Of a DNA stretch of 33,255 bases, positions 25,727-33,255 are shown piece after piece. The position numbers and the translations under genes were made by a program. This stretch comes from Methylophaga sp. (lineage in GTDB: Bacteria; Pseudomonadota; Gammaproteobacteria; Nitrosococcales; Methylophagaceae). The number at the start of each line of letters is the position of its first letter. Within the stretch, counting starts at the first letter, position 1. Below the pieces are notes generated by a model. That model was not told the DNA's origin and ran no database searches. It worked only from the letters and a program-made list of their open reading frames with translations. The stretch is from assembly GCA_026988435.1 (NCBI GenBank), contig JALSLH010000080.1:1-33255 (forward strand). Direction: 5' to 3'.

Positions 25727-27220
25727 ATGACAAACGAAATAGAACAAGACGAAAATAGATTTATTGCTCAACGCCGTGAAAAACTGGCCGCGTTACGGGA
25801 GAAGGGCAATGCCTTCCCCAATGATTTTCGTCGTGATGTGATGAATGCTGAATTAGCTGTTGAATATGAAAACATGTCAGCAGAAGAATTAAAAGAAACA
25901 CCGCGTCGCGTTAAAATTGCCGGTCGTTTGATGACTAAGCGAGTGATGGGTAAAGCAAGCTTCGCTAATATTCGTGATATGTCAGGCAATATGCAACTTT
26001 ATGTCAAACGTGATGATCTGGCTGAAGGTGTTTATGCAGAGTTCAAATCTTGGGATCTGGGTGATATTATTGCTGCCGAAGGCACTATGTTTCGCACCCA
26101 AAAAGGTGAATTATCAGTATTAGTTGATGATATTCGATTGTTGACCAAATCTTTACGGCCATTACCTGAAAAATTCCACGGTTTATCTGATCAAGAAACA
26201 CGCTATCGTCAACGTTATGTCGATTTGATAATGAATGAAGTGAGCCGCGAAACCTTTATTATTCGCACCAAAGTGATTGATGGTATTCGTCGATTTTTGA
26301 TGGCAAAAGACTATCTAGAAGTTGAAACGCCGATGATGCATGTTATTCCGGGAGGGGCGACTGCAAGACCGTTCACCACACATCATAACGCCTTAGATAT
26401 GCCGTTATTTTTACGTGTTGCACCGGAATTGTATTTGAAACGTCTGGTTGTTGGTGGTTTTGAACGTGTATTTGAAATCAATCGTAATTTCCGCAATGAA
26501 GGTTTATCAACACGCCATAATCCTGAATTTACTATGGTTGAATTTTACCAAGCCTATGCTGATTATCAAGACTTGATGGATCTAACCGAGGAAATGTTAC
26601 GCACTGTGACACAAGATGTATTAGGCTCATCACAAGTGCATTATCAAGGCACCGATTTAGATTTTGCTAAACCGTTTCATCGCATGACGATTATCGAGTC
26701 AATTTTGCATTTTAATCCTGATGTGACAGTTGAACAGTTATCGACACTAGAAACCGCGACGGTGATTGCAGAAGATTTAGGCATTCCATTAAAAGACAGT
26801 TATGGATTAGGTAAAGTACAAATTGAGATTTTTGAGAAAACAGTTGAACATAGATTGATGGAACCGACCTTTATTACGGCTTATCCAACAGAGGTTTCAC
26901 CGCTTGCACGCCGAAGTGATAATGACCCATTTGTTACAGATAGATTTGAATTCTTTGTGGGCGGTCGTGAAATTGCTAATGGTTTCTCAGAGTTAAATGA
27001 TGCGGAAGATCAAGCTGAACGTTTCCAAGCGCAAGTAGCTGAAAAAGATGCGGGTGATGATGAGGCCATGCATTTTGATGATGATTATATTCGTGCATTG
27101 GAATATGGAATGCCACCAACAGCAGGTGAGGGCATAGGAATCGATCGTTTAGTGATGTTGTTAACAGACTCTCCATCGATCAGAGATGTATTATTGTTTC
27201 CACATATGCGGCCAGAATAA
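25727..27220 (+). CDS. lysS: Lysyl-tRNA synthetase (class II)
   Basis: A 497-residue cytoplasmic enzyme charging tRNA-Lys. The OB-fold anticodon domain is in the first 150 residues ([20 protein letters not shown]). The class II core has motif 2 in [20 protein letters not shown], with [13 protein letters not shown], and motif 3 in [21 protein letters not shown] begin at the ATG giving [12 protein letters not shown]; the open frame reaches 30 codons further upstream but that part lies in the palindromic repeat and is not family sequence. A short GGA precedes the start. It follows prfB, a widely conserved pairing. Confidence 0.97.
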   Translation: MTNEIEQDENRFIAQRREKLAALREKGNAFPNDFRRDVMNAELAVEYENMSAEELKETPRRVKIAGRLMTKRVMGKASFANIRDMSGNMQLYVKRDDLAEGVYAEFKSWDLGDIIAAEGTMFRTQKGELSVLVDDIRLLTKSLRPLPEKFHGLSDQETRYRQRYVDLIMNEVSRETFIIRTKVIDGIRRFLMAKDYLEVETPMMHVIPGGATARPFTTHHNALDMPLFLRVAPELYLKRLVVGGFERVFEINRNFRNEGLSTRHNPEFTMVEFYQAYADYQDLMDLTEEMLRTVTQDVLGSSQVHYQGTDLDFAKPFHRMTIIESILHFNPDVTVEQLSTLETATVIAEDLGIPLKDSYGLGKVQIEIFEKTVEHRLMEPTFITAYPTEVSPLARRSDNDPFVTDRFEFFVGGREIANGFSELNDAEDQAERFQAQVAEKDAGDDEAMHFDDDYIRALEYGMPPTAGEGIGIDRLVMLLTDSPSIRDVLLFPHMRPE

Positions 27221-27304
27221 AATACTTAGAAGCTCCTTAAGGGAACTTGCCAAATAGATTTAGGACTAAAGACTGACGAATTAATAATCGCAGGATTTGA
27301 CATT

Positions 27305-27610
27305 ATGGCTCAAAATTCAAGGGAAAAAAGCAGGCGTAATGATGAACGCCGTAAAAAAGAAAATCGAAAGATAAAACATGCTTTCGGTAGCCCTGAGTGG
27401 ATTGAAGAAATTAAAAAGCACTATTCAATGTGGCCGAAAGAAGATCGTCGCACGCAAGATCGCCGTAATGAAGACCGTAGAACTCAAGATCGTCGAACTG
27501 AAATTCGCGTAGAGAGCACTTCTTCAAAGAAATTAGCGAAAAAAGGGGTTGGCTTATTAACAGAAGAAGAGAAAAAAATGCTTAACGAGTTAACGTCACC
27601 GAAGAAGTAA
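27305..27610 (+). CDS. Small charged protein with DRRxx repeats, function unknown
   Basis: A 101-residue, strongly charged protein that I do not recognise by name. It starts with AGGA ten bases before the ATG. Residues 1-25 are Arg/Lys/Glu-rich, FGSPEWIEEIKKHYSMWPKEDR is the least charged and probably folded part, and residues 47-66 are four pentads of the form DRRxx. The C-terminus (LLTEEEKKMLNELTSPKK) looks helical. There is no signal or membrane segment. Lys/Arg-rich proteins like this may bind nucleic acid or be surface-adsorbed, but that is open. It converges with the HDOD gene, the stops being two bases apart. Confidence 0.72.
   Translation: MAQNSREKSRRNDERRKKENRKIKHAFGSPEWIEEIKKHYSMWPKEDRRTQDRRNEDRRTQDRRTEIRVESTSSKKLAKKGVGLLTEEEKKMLNELTSPKK
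27443..27502 (+). repeat. Four 15-bp coding repeats (DRRxx)
   Basis: Four tandem pentads DRRTQ, DRRNE, DRRTQ, DRRTE; the DNA differs at synonymous sites (CGT, CGC, AGA), so the protein pattern, not the DNA, is what is conserved. Confidence 0.85.
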
Positions 27611-27612
27611 TA

Positions 27613-28452
27613 TTAGCCTCCGAATAAGGCTAAGGCCTCAGCATATTCCTCACTGTTTTCATCAAGCTCATCTACATCCATTTCAATGTCAATATTAAGC
27701 GTTTTAAAGGCTTGGACTTTTTCTAAGGTGCTCGCATCCAAAGCTTTATCAGTATTAAAATGACTTTGTAAATTAGCAACCTGAACAATATCAACTAAGC
27801 TGGGAGAGCTATTTGCAGCTCTATCAAGGTCATTATGGCCTGCAGCAACGGCAATAAATTCATCAGAAAACTTCCAGCTTTCTAAAATAGCTGCGCCAAT
27901 ACGTGGATATAACGCTTCGATCACATTATCTAACAAAGCAGTATTTTGTAAAAGACCGGGCGTTTCTTCTGCTTTCATCAAAATAGGCAGAACGCCGATA
28001 TTATGAATCAACCCAGCCAACATAGCTTCATCATTTTTTATTCCAGCTTGTTTTGAACCTAACATTTGACTGATGGCCGAAACCTCGCGGCTATGTTCCC
28101 ATAAGACGTGCAATCGTTTATCTAAACGATTTGATGTTGCCTGAAACATTTGCTCCATTACTAAGCTGGTTACTAGATTTCGTACTAAGGTCAGACCTAA
28201 TCGAGAAACAGCCATTTGAATTGTTTCCGTAGGCATTCGACCACGATAAAGTGCGCTATTTGCTACTTTAAGCAGTCGCGTTGACAATGCCGCATCAGTA
28301 ATAATAATTTCTGCTAATTGTGCGGCAGTAACATCGGGTTCATCAACAACCTCGCGTACTTTCAAGGCTACTTCGGGTAGTGTCGGTAGCATTAAAGTGC
28401 CGTTTTCAAGATCAGCTAAGATGTCGTTATAAAATGTTTCTTGTTCAGTCAT
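27613..28452 (-). CDS. HDOD-domain signalling protein
   Basis: A 279-residue cytoplasmic protein. LPTLPEVALKVREVV at the start and ITDAALSTRLLKVANSALY define the HDOD output domain, a non-catalytic relative of HD-GYP phosphodiesterases. At the would-be metal site it reads AGLIHNIGVLPIL, with Asn in place of the Asp of HD, so hydrolysis is unlikely. Such single-domain HDOD proteins act as adaptors in motility, chemotaxis or stress signalling. The C-terminal 40 residues are acidic. No strong ribosome site precedes the ATG. It is a lone minus-strand gene between the charged-repeat protein and alaC. Confidence 0.88.
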   Translation of the reverse strand: MTEQETFYNDILADLENGTLMLPTLPEVALKVREVVDEPDVTAAQLAEIIITDAALSTRLLKVANSALYRGRMPTETIQMAVSRLGLTLVRNLVTSLVMEQMFQATSNRLDKRLHVLWEHSREVSAISQMLGSKQAGIKNDEAMLAGLIHNIGVLPILMKAEETPGLLQNTALLDNVIEALYPRIGAAILESWKFSDEFIAVAAGHNDLDRAANSSPSLVDIVQVANLQSHFNTDKALDASTLEKVQAFKTLNIDIEMDVDELDENSEEYAEALALFGG

Positions 28453-28633
28453 CGCAAAGTTCTGTAAAATGGTTAAAGTTAAGAGTATTCTCAGTTATTT
28501 TAATCGGCCTGCCAACGGTTTTCTTTAATTTTTTTACCAAGGCCACGGTTTGATATAAATTAAACGGTTATTTTCGGCAAACATAGCTAAAATAATATGT
28601 TTCAGTATATCCAATGAATAAAAGGTGTCTTTT

Positions 28634-29812
28634 TTGAACGACGATTTTCCAAGAATTAAACGTCTTCCTCCGTATGTATTTAATATTGTCAATGACTTGA
28701 AGGCAGAAGCCCGCGCGCGGGGAGAGGATATTATTGACTTCGGAATGGGAAATCCCGACAAACCTGCACCGCAACACATTATTGATAAATTGACCGAAGC
28801 GGCGCAAAGACCTGATACACACCGCTATTCTATGTCGCGAGGTATTCCTCGATTACGAAAAGCAGTTTGTAATTGGTATAAGCGCAAATTTGATGTCGAA
28901 TTGGATCATGAAACAGAAACAATTGTTACAATCGGTTCAAAAGAAGGCTTGGCGCATTTAGCCTTAGCAACTGTCGGGCCGGGAGATGCGATATTAGTCC
29001 CGAATCCCGCTTATCCAATACATCCCTATGGTTTTGTGATTTCGGGGGCAGATATTCGCCACGTGCCTTTAGTTGAGGGTGGAGACTTTTTTTCTGAGCT
29101 GGAAAAATCCGTAAAAGATTCGTGGCCAAAACCTAAAATGTTGGTATTGAATTTTCCAGGAAATCCAACAACACAATGTGTGGATTTAGAGTTTTTTGAG
29201 CGTGTGGTGGCCTTTGCCAAAGAACATGAGATTTGGGTTGTGCATGATTTAGCGTATGGCGAAATTGTTTTTGATGGCTATAAAGCACCGTCAATACTAG
29301 AAGTGCCTGGAGCAAAAGATGTAGCAGTGGAATTTTATACTTTATCTAAAACCTACAATATGCCGGGTTGGCGTGTTGGTTTTATGTCGGGTAATAAAAC
29401 ATTGGTTGCGGCATTAGCACGGATGAAATCGTATCTAGATTACGGCATGTTTACGCCGATTCAAGTGGCTGCGATTGCGGCACTTGATGGCCCGCAAGAT
29501 TGTGTAGATGAAATAGTTGAAACCTATAAAAATCGTCGTGATGTGTTATGTGATGGTTTGAATGCAATAGGGTGGGAAGTTGAAAAGCCTAAAGCAACTA
29601 TGTTTGTTTGGGCAAAAATCCCAGAAAAATATCGTGAAATGGGTTCTTTAGAATTCACTAAAAAGTTATTACAAGAAGCAAAAGTGGCTGTTTCACCGGG
29701 CGTTGGTTTCGGTGAGTATGGTGATGACCATGTCCGCTTTGGTTTAATTGAAAATGAGCATAGAACACGTCAAGCGATCCGCGGGATTCGTGACATGTTT
29801 AGAAAGGGGTAA
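28634..29812 (+). CDS. alaC: Alanine transaminase AlaC
   Basis: A 392-residue PLP aminotransferase that transfers an amino group from glutamate to pyruvate. The sequence is close to AlaC/Yfd[42 protein letters not shown], the PLP lysine K239 in [16 protein letters not shown], and the terminal Arg region [16 protein letters not shown] begin at TTG because AAAGGTG lies six bases before it; a GTG three codons upstream is the alternative. A seven-codon frame ends on that same TTG. It forms an operon with hom (5-base gap) and thrC, a gammaproteobacterial arrangement. Confidence 0.93.
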   Translation: MNDDFPRIKRLPPYVFNIVNDLKAEARARGEDIIDFGMGNPDKPAPQHIIDKLTEAAQRPDTHRYSMSRGIPRLRKAVCNWYKRKFDVELDHETETIVTIGSKEGLAHLALATVGPGDAILVPNPAYPIHPYGFVISGADIRHVPLVEGGDFFSELEKSVKDSWPKPKMLVLNFPGNPTTQCVDLEFFERVVAFAKEHEIWVVHDLAYGEIVFDGYKAPSILEVPGAKDVAVEFYTLSKTYNMPGWRVGFMSGNKTLVAALARMKSYLDYGMFTPIQVAAIAALDGPQDCVDEIVETYKNRRDVLCDGLNAIGWEVEKPKATMFVWAKIPEKYREMGSLEFTKKLLQEAKVAVSPGVGFGEYGDDHVRFGLIENEHRTRQAIRGIRDMFRKG

Positions 29813-29817
29813 GATAA

Positions 29818-31128
29818 GTGCAATCAGTAAAAGTAGGTGTTCTGGGTTTAGGTACGGTAGGCAGTGGTACGGTTAATGTACTTCGCCGGAATTTAAAAGA
29901 AATAACACGACGTGCAGGCCGAGATATTGAAATCACACGTGCGGCTGATCGTAGTTTTGATAGCCCCAAAGAATGTGATACCAACGGCATTGCACTCACC
30001 ACTGATGCGCATGATATTGTCTGCGACCCAAGCATTCAAATCGTCGTTGAGTTAATTGGTGGAACAGGCATTGCACGTGAATTGGTATTAGAAGCCCTCG
30101 CCAATGGCAAACATGTGGTTACAGCAAATAAAGCCTTGATAGCGATGCATGGCAATGAGTTATTTGCTAAAGCCCAAGAAAAAGGTGTCACTATTGCCTT
30201 TGAAGCGGCTGTTGCGGGTGGTATCCCTATTATCAAAGCCATGCGTGAAGGTTTAGCCGCCAACACTATTGAATGGTTAGCAGGCATTATTAACGGTACC
30301 GGCAACTTTATCCTGACAGAAATGCGAGATAAAGCACGTGATTTTGCTGATGTATTAACTGAAGCACAAGCGCTGGGTTATGCCGAAGCGGATCCTACCT
30401 TTGATGTTGAAGGTATTGATGCAGCACACAAGTTAACCATTATGGCGTCGATTGCCTTTGGTATTCCATTACAGTTTGATAAGGCCTACACCGAAGGCAT
30501 TAGCAAAATTTCACAAGAAGATGTGAAATACGCTTCTGAATTAGGTTACCGAATTAAGCATTTAGGGATTAGTAAAAAAACAGAACAAGGTATTGAGCTA
30601 CGTGTTCACCCAACCTTGATTCCCCATCGCCGTTTAATCGCCAATGTTGATGGCGTGATGAATGCAGTCTTAGTTCAAGGTGATGCCGTTGGCCCAACAC
30701 TTTATTATGGTGCGGGTGCCGGTTCAGATGCGACAGCATCGGCCGTCGTCGCTGATATTATTGATATCGTTCGAGCGTTAACAACTGATCCTGAAAATCG
30801 TGTGCCCCACTTAGCTTTTCAGCCGGATGCATTAGTTGATACACCGATATTAGATATGTCAGAGGTGGTTACATCCTACTATCTGCGTATTCATACTGAA
30901 GATAAACCGGGCGTATTAGCTGACATTACACGTATTTTAAGTGAACAAGAAATTAGTATTGAAGCGATCTTGCAAAAAGAACCAGAAGAGCAAGGTGGAA
31001 TTGTTCCCGTTATTATGCTGACACAACAAGTGATTGAAAAAAATATGAATGCAGCAATAAAACAAATTGAAGCATTACAATCAGTTCAAGATTCAGTCAT
31101 GCGAATTCGTATGGAATCATTAGGATAA
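29818..31128 (+). CDS. hom: Homoserine dehydrogenase
   Basis: A 436-residue monofunctional enzyme reducing aspartate semialdehyde to homoserine with NAD(P)H, a branch point to threonine and methionine. The Rossmann motif GVLGLGTVGSGTV is at residues 7-19; the catalytic region has NKALIAMHG and AAVAGGIPIIKAMREGL, then LAGIINGTGNFILTEM. The C-terminal 85 residues are an ACT domain (YYLRIHTEDKPGVLADITRI), which in this class gives threonine feedback inhibition. The GTG has AAGGGG upstream, overlapping the end of alaC. thrC comes next, separated by a palindromic repeat. Confidence 0.97.
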   Translation: MQSVKVGVLGLGTVGSGTVNVLRRNLKEITRRAGRDIEITRAADRSFDSPKECDTNGIALTTDAHDIVCDPSIQIVVELIGGTGIARELVLEALANGKHVVTANKALIAMHGNELFAKAQEKGVTIAFEAAVAGGIPIIKAMREGLAANTIEWLAGIINGTGNFILTEMRDKARDFADVLTEAQALGYAEADPTFDVEGIDAAHKLTIMASIAFGIPLQFDKAYTEGISKISQEDVKYASELGYRIKHLGISKKTEQGIELRVHPTLIPHRRLIANVDGVMNAVLVQGDAVGPTLYYGAGAGSDATASAVVADIIDIVRALTTDPENRVPHLAFQPDALVDTPILDMSEVVTSYYLRIHTEDKPGVLADITRILSEQEISIEAILQKEPEEQGGIVPVIMLTQQVIEKNMNAAIKQIEALQSVQDSVMRIRMESLG

Positions 31129-31144
31129 AATATAAACTATATAT

Positions 31145-31215
31145 GTCATTCCCGAGATCTTTTATCGGGAATCTAGAACTACTACAGATTCCCGCTTAAA
31201 GCATGCGGGAATGAC
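31145..31215 (+). repeat. Dispersed palindromic repeat, copy 3
   Basis: A 71-bp member with GTCATTCC...GGAATGAC ends. Hairpins are ATTCCCGA/TCGGGAAT and ATTCCCGC/GCGGGAAT. It splits hom from thrC inside an operon, ending 23 bases before the thrC start. Confidence 0.9.
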
Positions 31216-31238
31216 GATGAAAATAAAAGGAAAATAAA

Positions 31239-32321
31239 ATGCCATTTCGACCACATTACACAGGCCTAATTGAAAATTACCGTGACCGCTTACCTGTTAG
31301 CGATGATACAAAATTGATCAGTTTAGGCGAGGGCAATACGCCATTGCTTCGGCTTAATAATATTCCTGCAGTATTAGGTAAAGATGTTGAAATTTATATT
31401 AAATACGAAGGCTTAAACCCAACCGGATCTTTTAAAGATCGTGGCATGACCATGGCGGTGACTAAAGCGGTTGAAGAAGGCAGCAAAGCGATTATTTGTG
31501 CGTCTACGGGTAACACATCAGCATCCGCCGCCGCCTATGCCGCCCGTGCAGGCATTGCCGCATTTGTATTAATTCCTGAAGGTAAAATTGCATTAGGTAA
31601 ATTAGCACAAGGCATGATGCACGGTGCAACCGTTATTCAAATTAAGGGCAACTTTGATGAAGGCATGCAATTAGTTAAAGATGTGGCTGAACATGCGCCT
31701 GTAACCATTGTGAATTCAATCAACCCATTCCGTCTCCAAGGTCAAAAAACAGCGGCATTTGAGATTGTTGAAGAATTATCTCGTGCACCTGATTTCCACT
31801 GTTTACCAGTAGGTAACGCCGGAAATATCACAGCGCATTGGATGGGCTATAGTGAATATTTTGACGATGGTATTATCAAAGCACGTCCTAAAATGGTCGG
31901 TTATCAAGCTGATGGCAGTGCACCGTTTATGCGTGGTGAAATGGTTGATAATCCTGAAACAGTGGCAACCGCTATTCGCATTGGTCACCCACAAAGTTGG
32001 GATAAAGCATGGAAAGTGAAAGAAGAATCACAAGGCTGGTTTGACGAGTGTACTGATGCCCAAATCTTAGCGGCACAAAAACTATTAGCAGAGCATGAAG
32101 GTATCTTCTGTGAACCGGCTTCAGCAACCTCATTAGCCGGCGCTATTAACGATATTAATAGCGGCAAAATTCCTGAAGGCAGCATGATTGTATGCACGCT
32201 AACTGGTCATGGCTTAAAAGACCCTGATACAGCAATCAAACAAAGCACATCACCAATGTTGACTGTTGATGCAACACTAGATGCGGTTCGTGATGCAATT
32301 TTGAACAATATGGCTGACTAA
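31239..32321 (+). CDS. thrC: Threonine synthase
   Basis: A 360-residue PLP enzyme converting O-phosphohomoserine to threonine. The PLP lysine is K66 in NPTGSFKDRGM; ASTGNTSASAAAYAARAG is the phosphate/substrate loop and VGNAGNITAHWMGY the glycine-rich PLP phosphate cup. Length and motifs fit the short ThrC type of Pseudomonas/Bacillus kind rather than the longer E. coli enzyme. AAGGA lies eight bases before the ATG. It acts directly after hom (with homoserine kinase, not in the window). Confidence 0.97.
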   Translation: MPFRPHYTGLIENYRDRLPVSDDTKLISLGEGNTPLLRLNNIPAVLGKDVEIYIKYEGLNPTGSFKDRGMTMAVTKAVEEGSKAIICASTGNTSASAAAYAARAGIAAFVLIPEGKIALGKLAQGMMHGATVIQIKGNFDEGMQLVKDVAEHAPVTIVNSINPFRLQGQKTAAFEIVEELSRAPDFHCLPVGNAGNITAHWMGYSEYFDDGIIKARPKMVGYQADGSAPFMRGEMVDNPETVATAIRIGHPQSWDKAWKVKEESQGWFDECTDAQILAAQKLLAEHEGIFCEPASATSLAGAINDINSGKIPEGSMIVCTLTGHGLKDPDTAIKQSTSPMLTVDATLDAVRDAILNNMAD

Positions 32322-32322
32322 C

Positions 32323-32826
32323 TTGAGCGACTCACCAGAAGTGTCTGAACAGGAAATATCATCGGCTAAAGTACCACATGATATTTTCTTAAGTAACTTA
32401 ATAATGAATCATATTTTATTGTTCACCGCGATTTCTGCTTTTGGTGGAAAATACTTTAGTTTAATTATATTGGTACCCATTTTTTCATTTCTAGCATTAG
32501 CGGTTACATTTTACCGTTCGAGCAGAGTGAAACGTGAAGACAGCGAGTTTGTCTACGTACATTGGCAAATAGCACGCCGCTGGAGTGTATTATTTAGCGG
32601 CGTGCTAGCATTATTGGTCACCGTTTCATTTCTAGGCTGGTGGGGACAACATTCCGGCATTATGATGAAAGAAATGACCTATGCGCTGATAGGTGGCCTA
32701 GGCTTGTTACCAACATTGATGTCAGTTTTAGTATTAGTTATTATAGAATCGGATTCGCTTCATCATGCTAGGTTAGGCTCGTACCCCAAAGGGGCTAAGA
32801 AACATTATCTCAATGAAGAAGATTAA
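32323..32826 (+). CDS. Four-helix membrane protein of unknown function
   Basis: A 167-residue protein starting at TTG one base after the thrC stop. I do not recognise a family. Four hydrophobic stretches are visible: about residues 28-41, 43-62, 87-107 and 118-141; both ends are polar and the C-terminus (HHARLGSYPKGAKKHYLNEED) is likely cytoplasmic. No catalytic motif is seen. No ribosome site precedes TTG, so it may be translated by coupling to thrC. Confidence 0.68.
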   Translation: MSDSPEVSEQEISSAKVPHDIFLSNLIMNHILLFTAISAFGGKYFSLIILVPIFSFLALAVTFYRSSRVKREDSEFVYVHWQIARRWSVLFSGVLALLVTVSFLGWWGQHSGIMMKEMTYALIGGLGLLPTLMSVLVLVIIESDSLHHARLGSYPKGAKKHYLNEED

Positions 32827-32872
32827 ATCCAGTTATAAAATAATCTGACTAGCCCTAAATATTGGGTAAGTA

Positions 32873-33250
32873 TTATGCTCCTGGACCACCGCCACCACCA
32901 CCGCCAAGTGCTGGAGTCGTAGATGTAGCGTTTGATTTATCATCTTCAATATCTGCCCAACCAGCACTGACTTGGACACCTTTTTGCAGAAAATCCCAAC
33001 CGACTAAAACAGCAGCATCATTAAACGTATAGCCTGCACTCAGATCAATACCAAATTTATTTGCAGCCATTGGATAATACGTTGCACCTAGGGCCGCAAC
33101 AACTTGATCTTCTTTATCGTCCGAAAGAACTTTTACTGAGATACCAACACCAGCGCCACCGAAGGAGTAGCTTATCCCAACAAAGGCGGCAGGATCAGCT
33201 TGAGCTGTAAGGGGTAGCAAACCTAATAAAGCTAAAGGTAATAATTTCAT
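32873..33250 (-). CDS. Small exported protein with a glycine-rich tail
   Basis: A 125-residue protein with a Sec signal (MKLLPLALLGLLPLTAQA, cleavage before DP). The mature part has alternating short strands (AFVGISYSFGGAGVGISVKV, LGATYYPMAANKFGIDLSAG) like a small outer-membrane beta-barrel or YfaZ-type protein, and ends in a Gly-rich GGGGGGGPGA. I do not recognise a named family. Its upstream region, including any ribosome site, is beyond the window. Confidence 0.68.
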   Translation of the reverse strand: MKLLPLALLGLLPLTAQADPAAFVGISYSFGGAGVGISVKVLSDDKEDQVVAALGATYYPMAANKFGIDLSAGYTFNDAAVLVGWDFLQKGVQVSAGWADIEDDKSNATSTTPALGGGGGGGPGA

Positions 33251-33255
33251 TGTTT

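Noticed and set aside
27613..27633. TTAGCCT/AGGCTAA hairpin as a terminator between the charged protein and the HDOD gene
   Set aside because: The stem is short, there is no T-run, and it is made of the last HDOD codons.

Overview
The window reads as chromosomal DNA of an AT-leaning gammaproteobacterium, roughly 40% GC by eye. Housekeeping proteins (ParE, ParC, SurE, Pcm, NlpD, RF2, LysRS, AlaC, Hom, ThrC) match gammaproteobacterial homologues closely. The formate, PQQ and ovothiol genes would suit a marine aerobe of the Methylophaga/Cycloclasticus kind, but the genus is a guess. There is no phage, integrase, intact insertion sequence, CRISPR array, rRNA or tRNA. The strand is mostly plus. 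Minus-strand genes are a haem-protein pair near 8.3-9.1 kb, a repeat-rich DUF4214 gene near 21 kb, an HDOD gene near 28 kb and a small exported protein at the right edge.

Left part (1-8.2 kb): the tail of a TonB2-type gene runs into a periplasmic TPR gene, a class II aldolase-fold gene overlapping it, and an exported PQQ alcohol dehydrogenase whose active site departs from the family. Then come ovoA (ovothiol synthase) and, past a near-perfect 30-bp palindrome, a MalY/PatB-type PLP lyase that is a good candidate for the second ovothiol step (OvoB). A rhomboid protease overlaps the lyase. A small winged-helix gene ends the block at a strong bidirectional terminator.

Middle (8.3-20.3 kb): a c-type haem protein and a YgaP-like membrane protein share a well-formed promoter and a candidate operator. 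parE-parC follow. Next is a formate module: an OFA-family transporter, a YdcH-like small protein behind an FNR/CRP-like site, and a two-subunit NAD-dependent formate dehydrogenase. Its beta subunit is a NuoE-NuoF fusion and its alpha subunit carries NuoG-like Fe-S domains, as in Methylobacterium Fdh1. Together they could import formate, oxidise it and yield NADH.

Right part (20.3-33.3 kb): a DUF4214 gene contains an almost exact 376-bp internal duplication. surE-pcm-yqaA-nlpD form a tightly overlapping operon, but prfB (with its programmed +1 frameshift) and lysS follow where rpoS is usual. After a charged repeat protein and an HDOD protein comes alaC-hom-thrC plus a small membrane protein, covering alanine and threonine synthesis.

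Three copies of a 71-75-bp palindromic repeat with GTCATTCC / GGAATGAC ends sit just upstream of ovoA, lysS and thrC. The strongest points for a second look are the PQQ enzyme with altered catalytic residues and a sharp mid-gene codon-usage change, the ovoA-lyase pair, the DUF4214 duplication and the dispersed palindromes.
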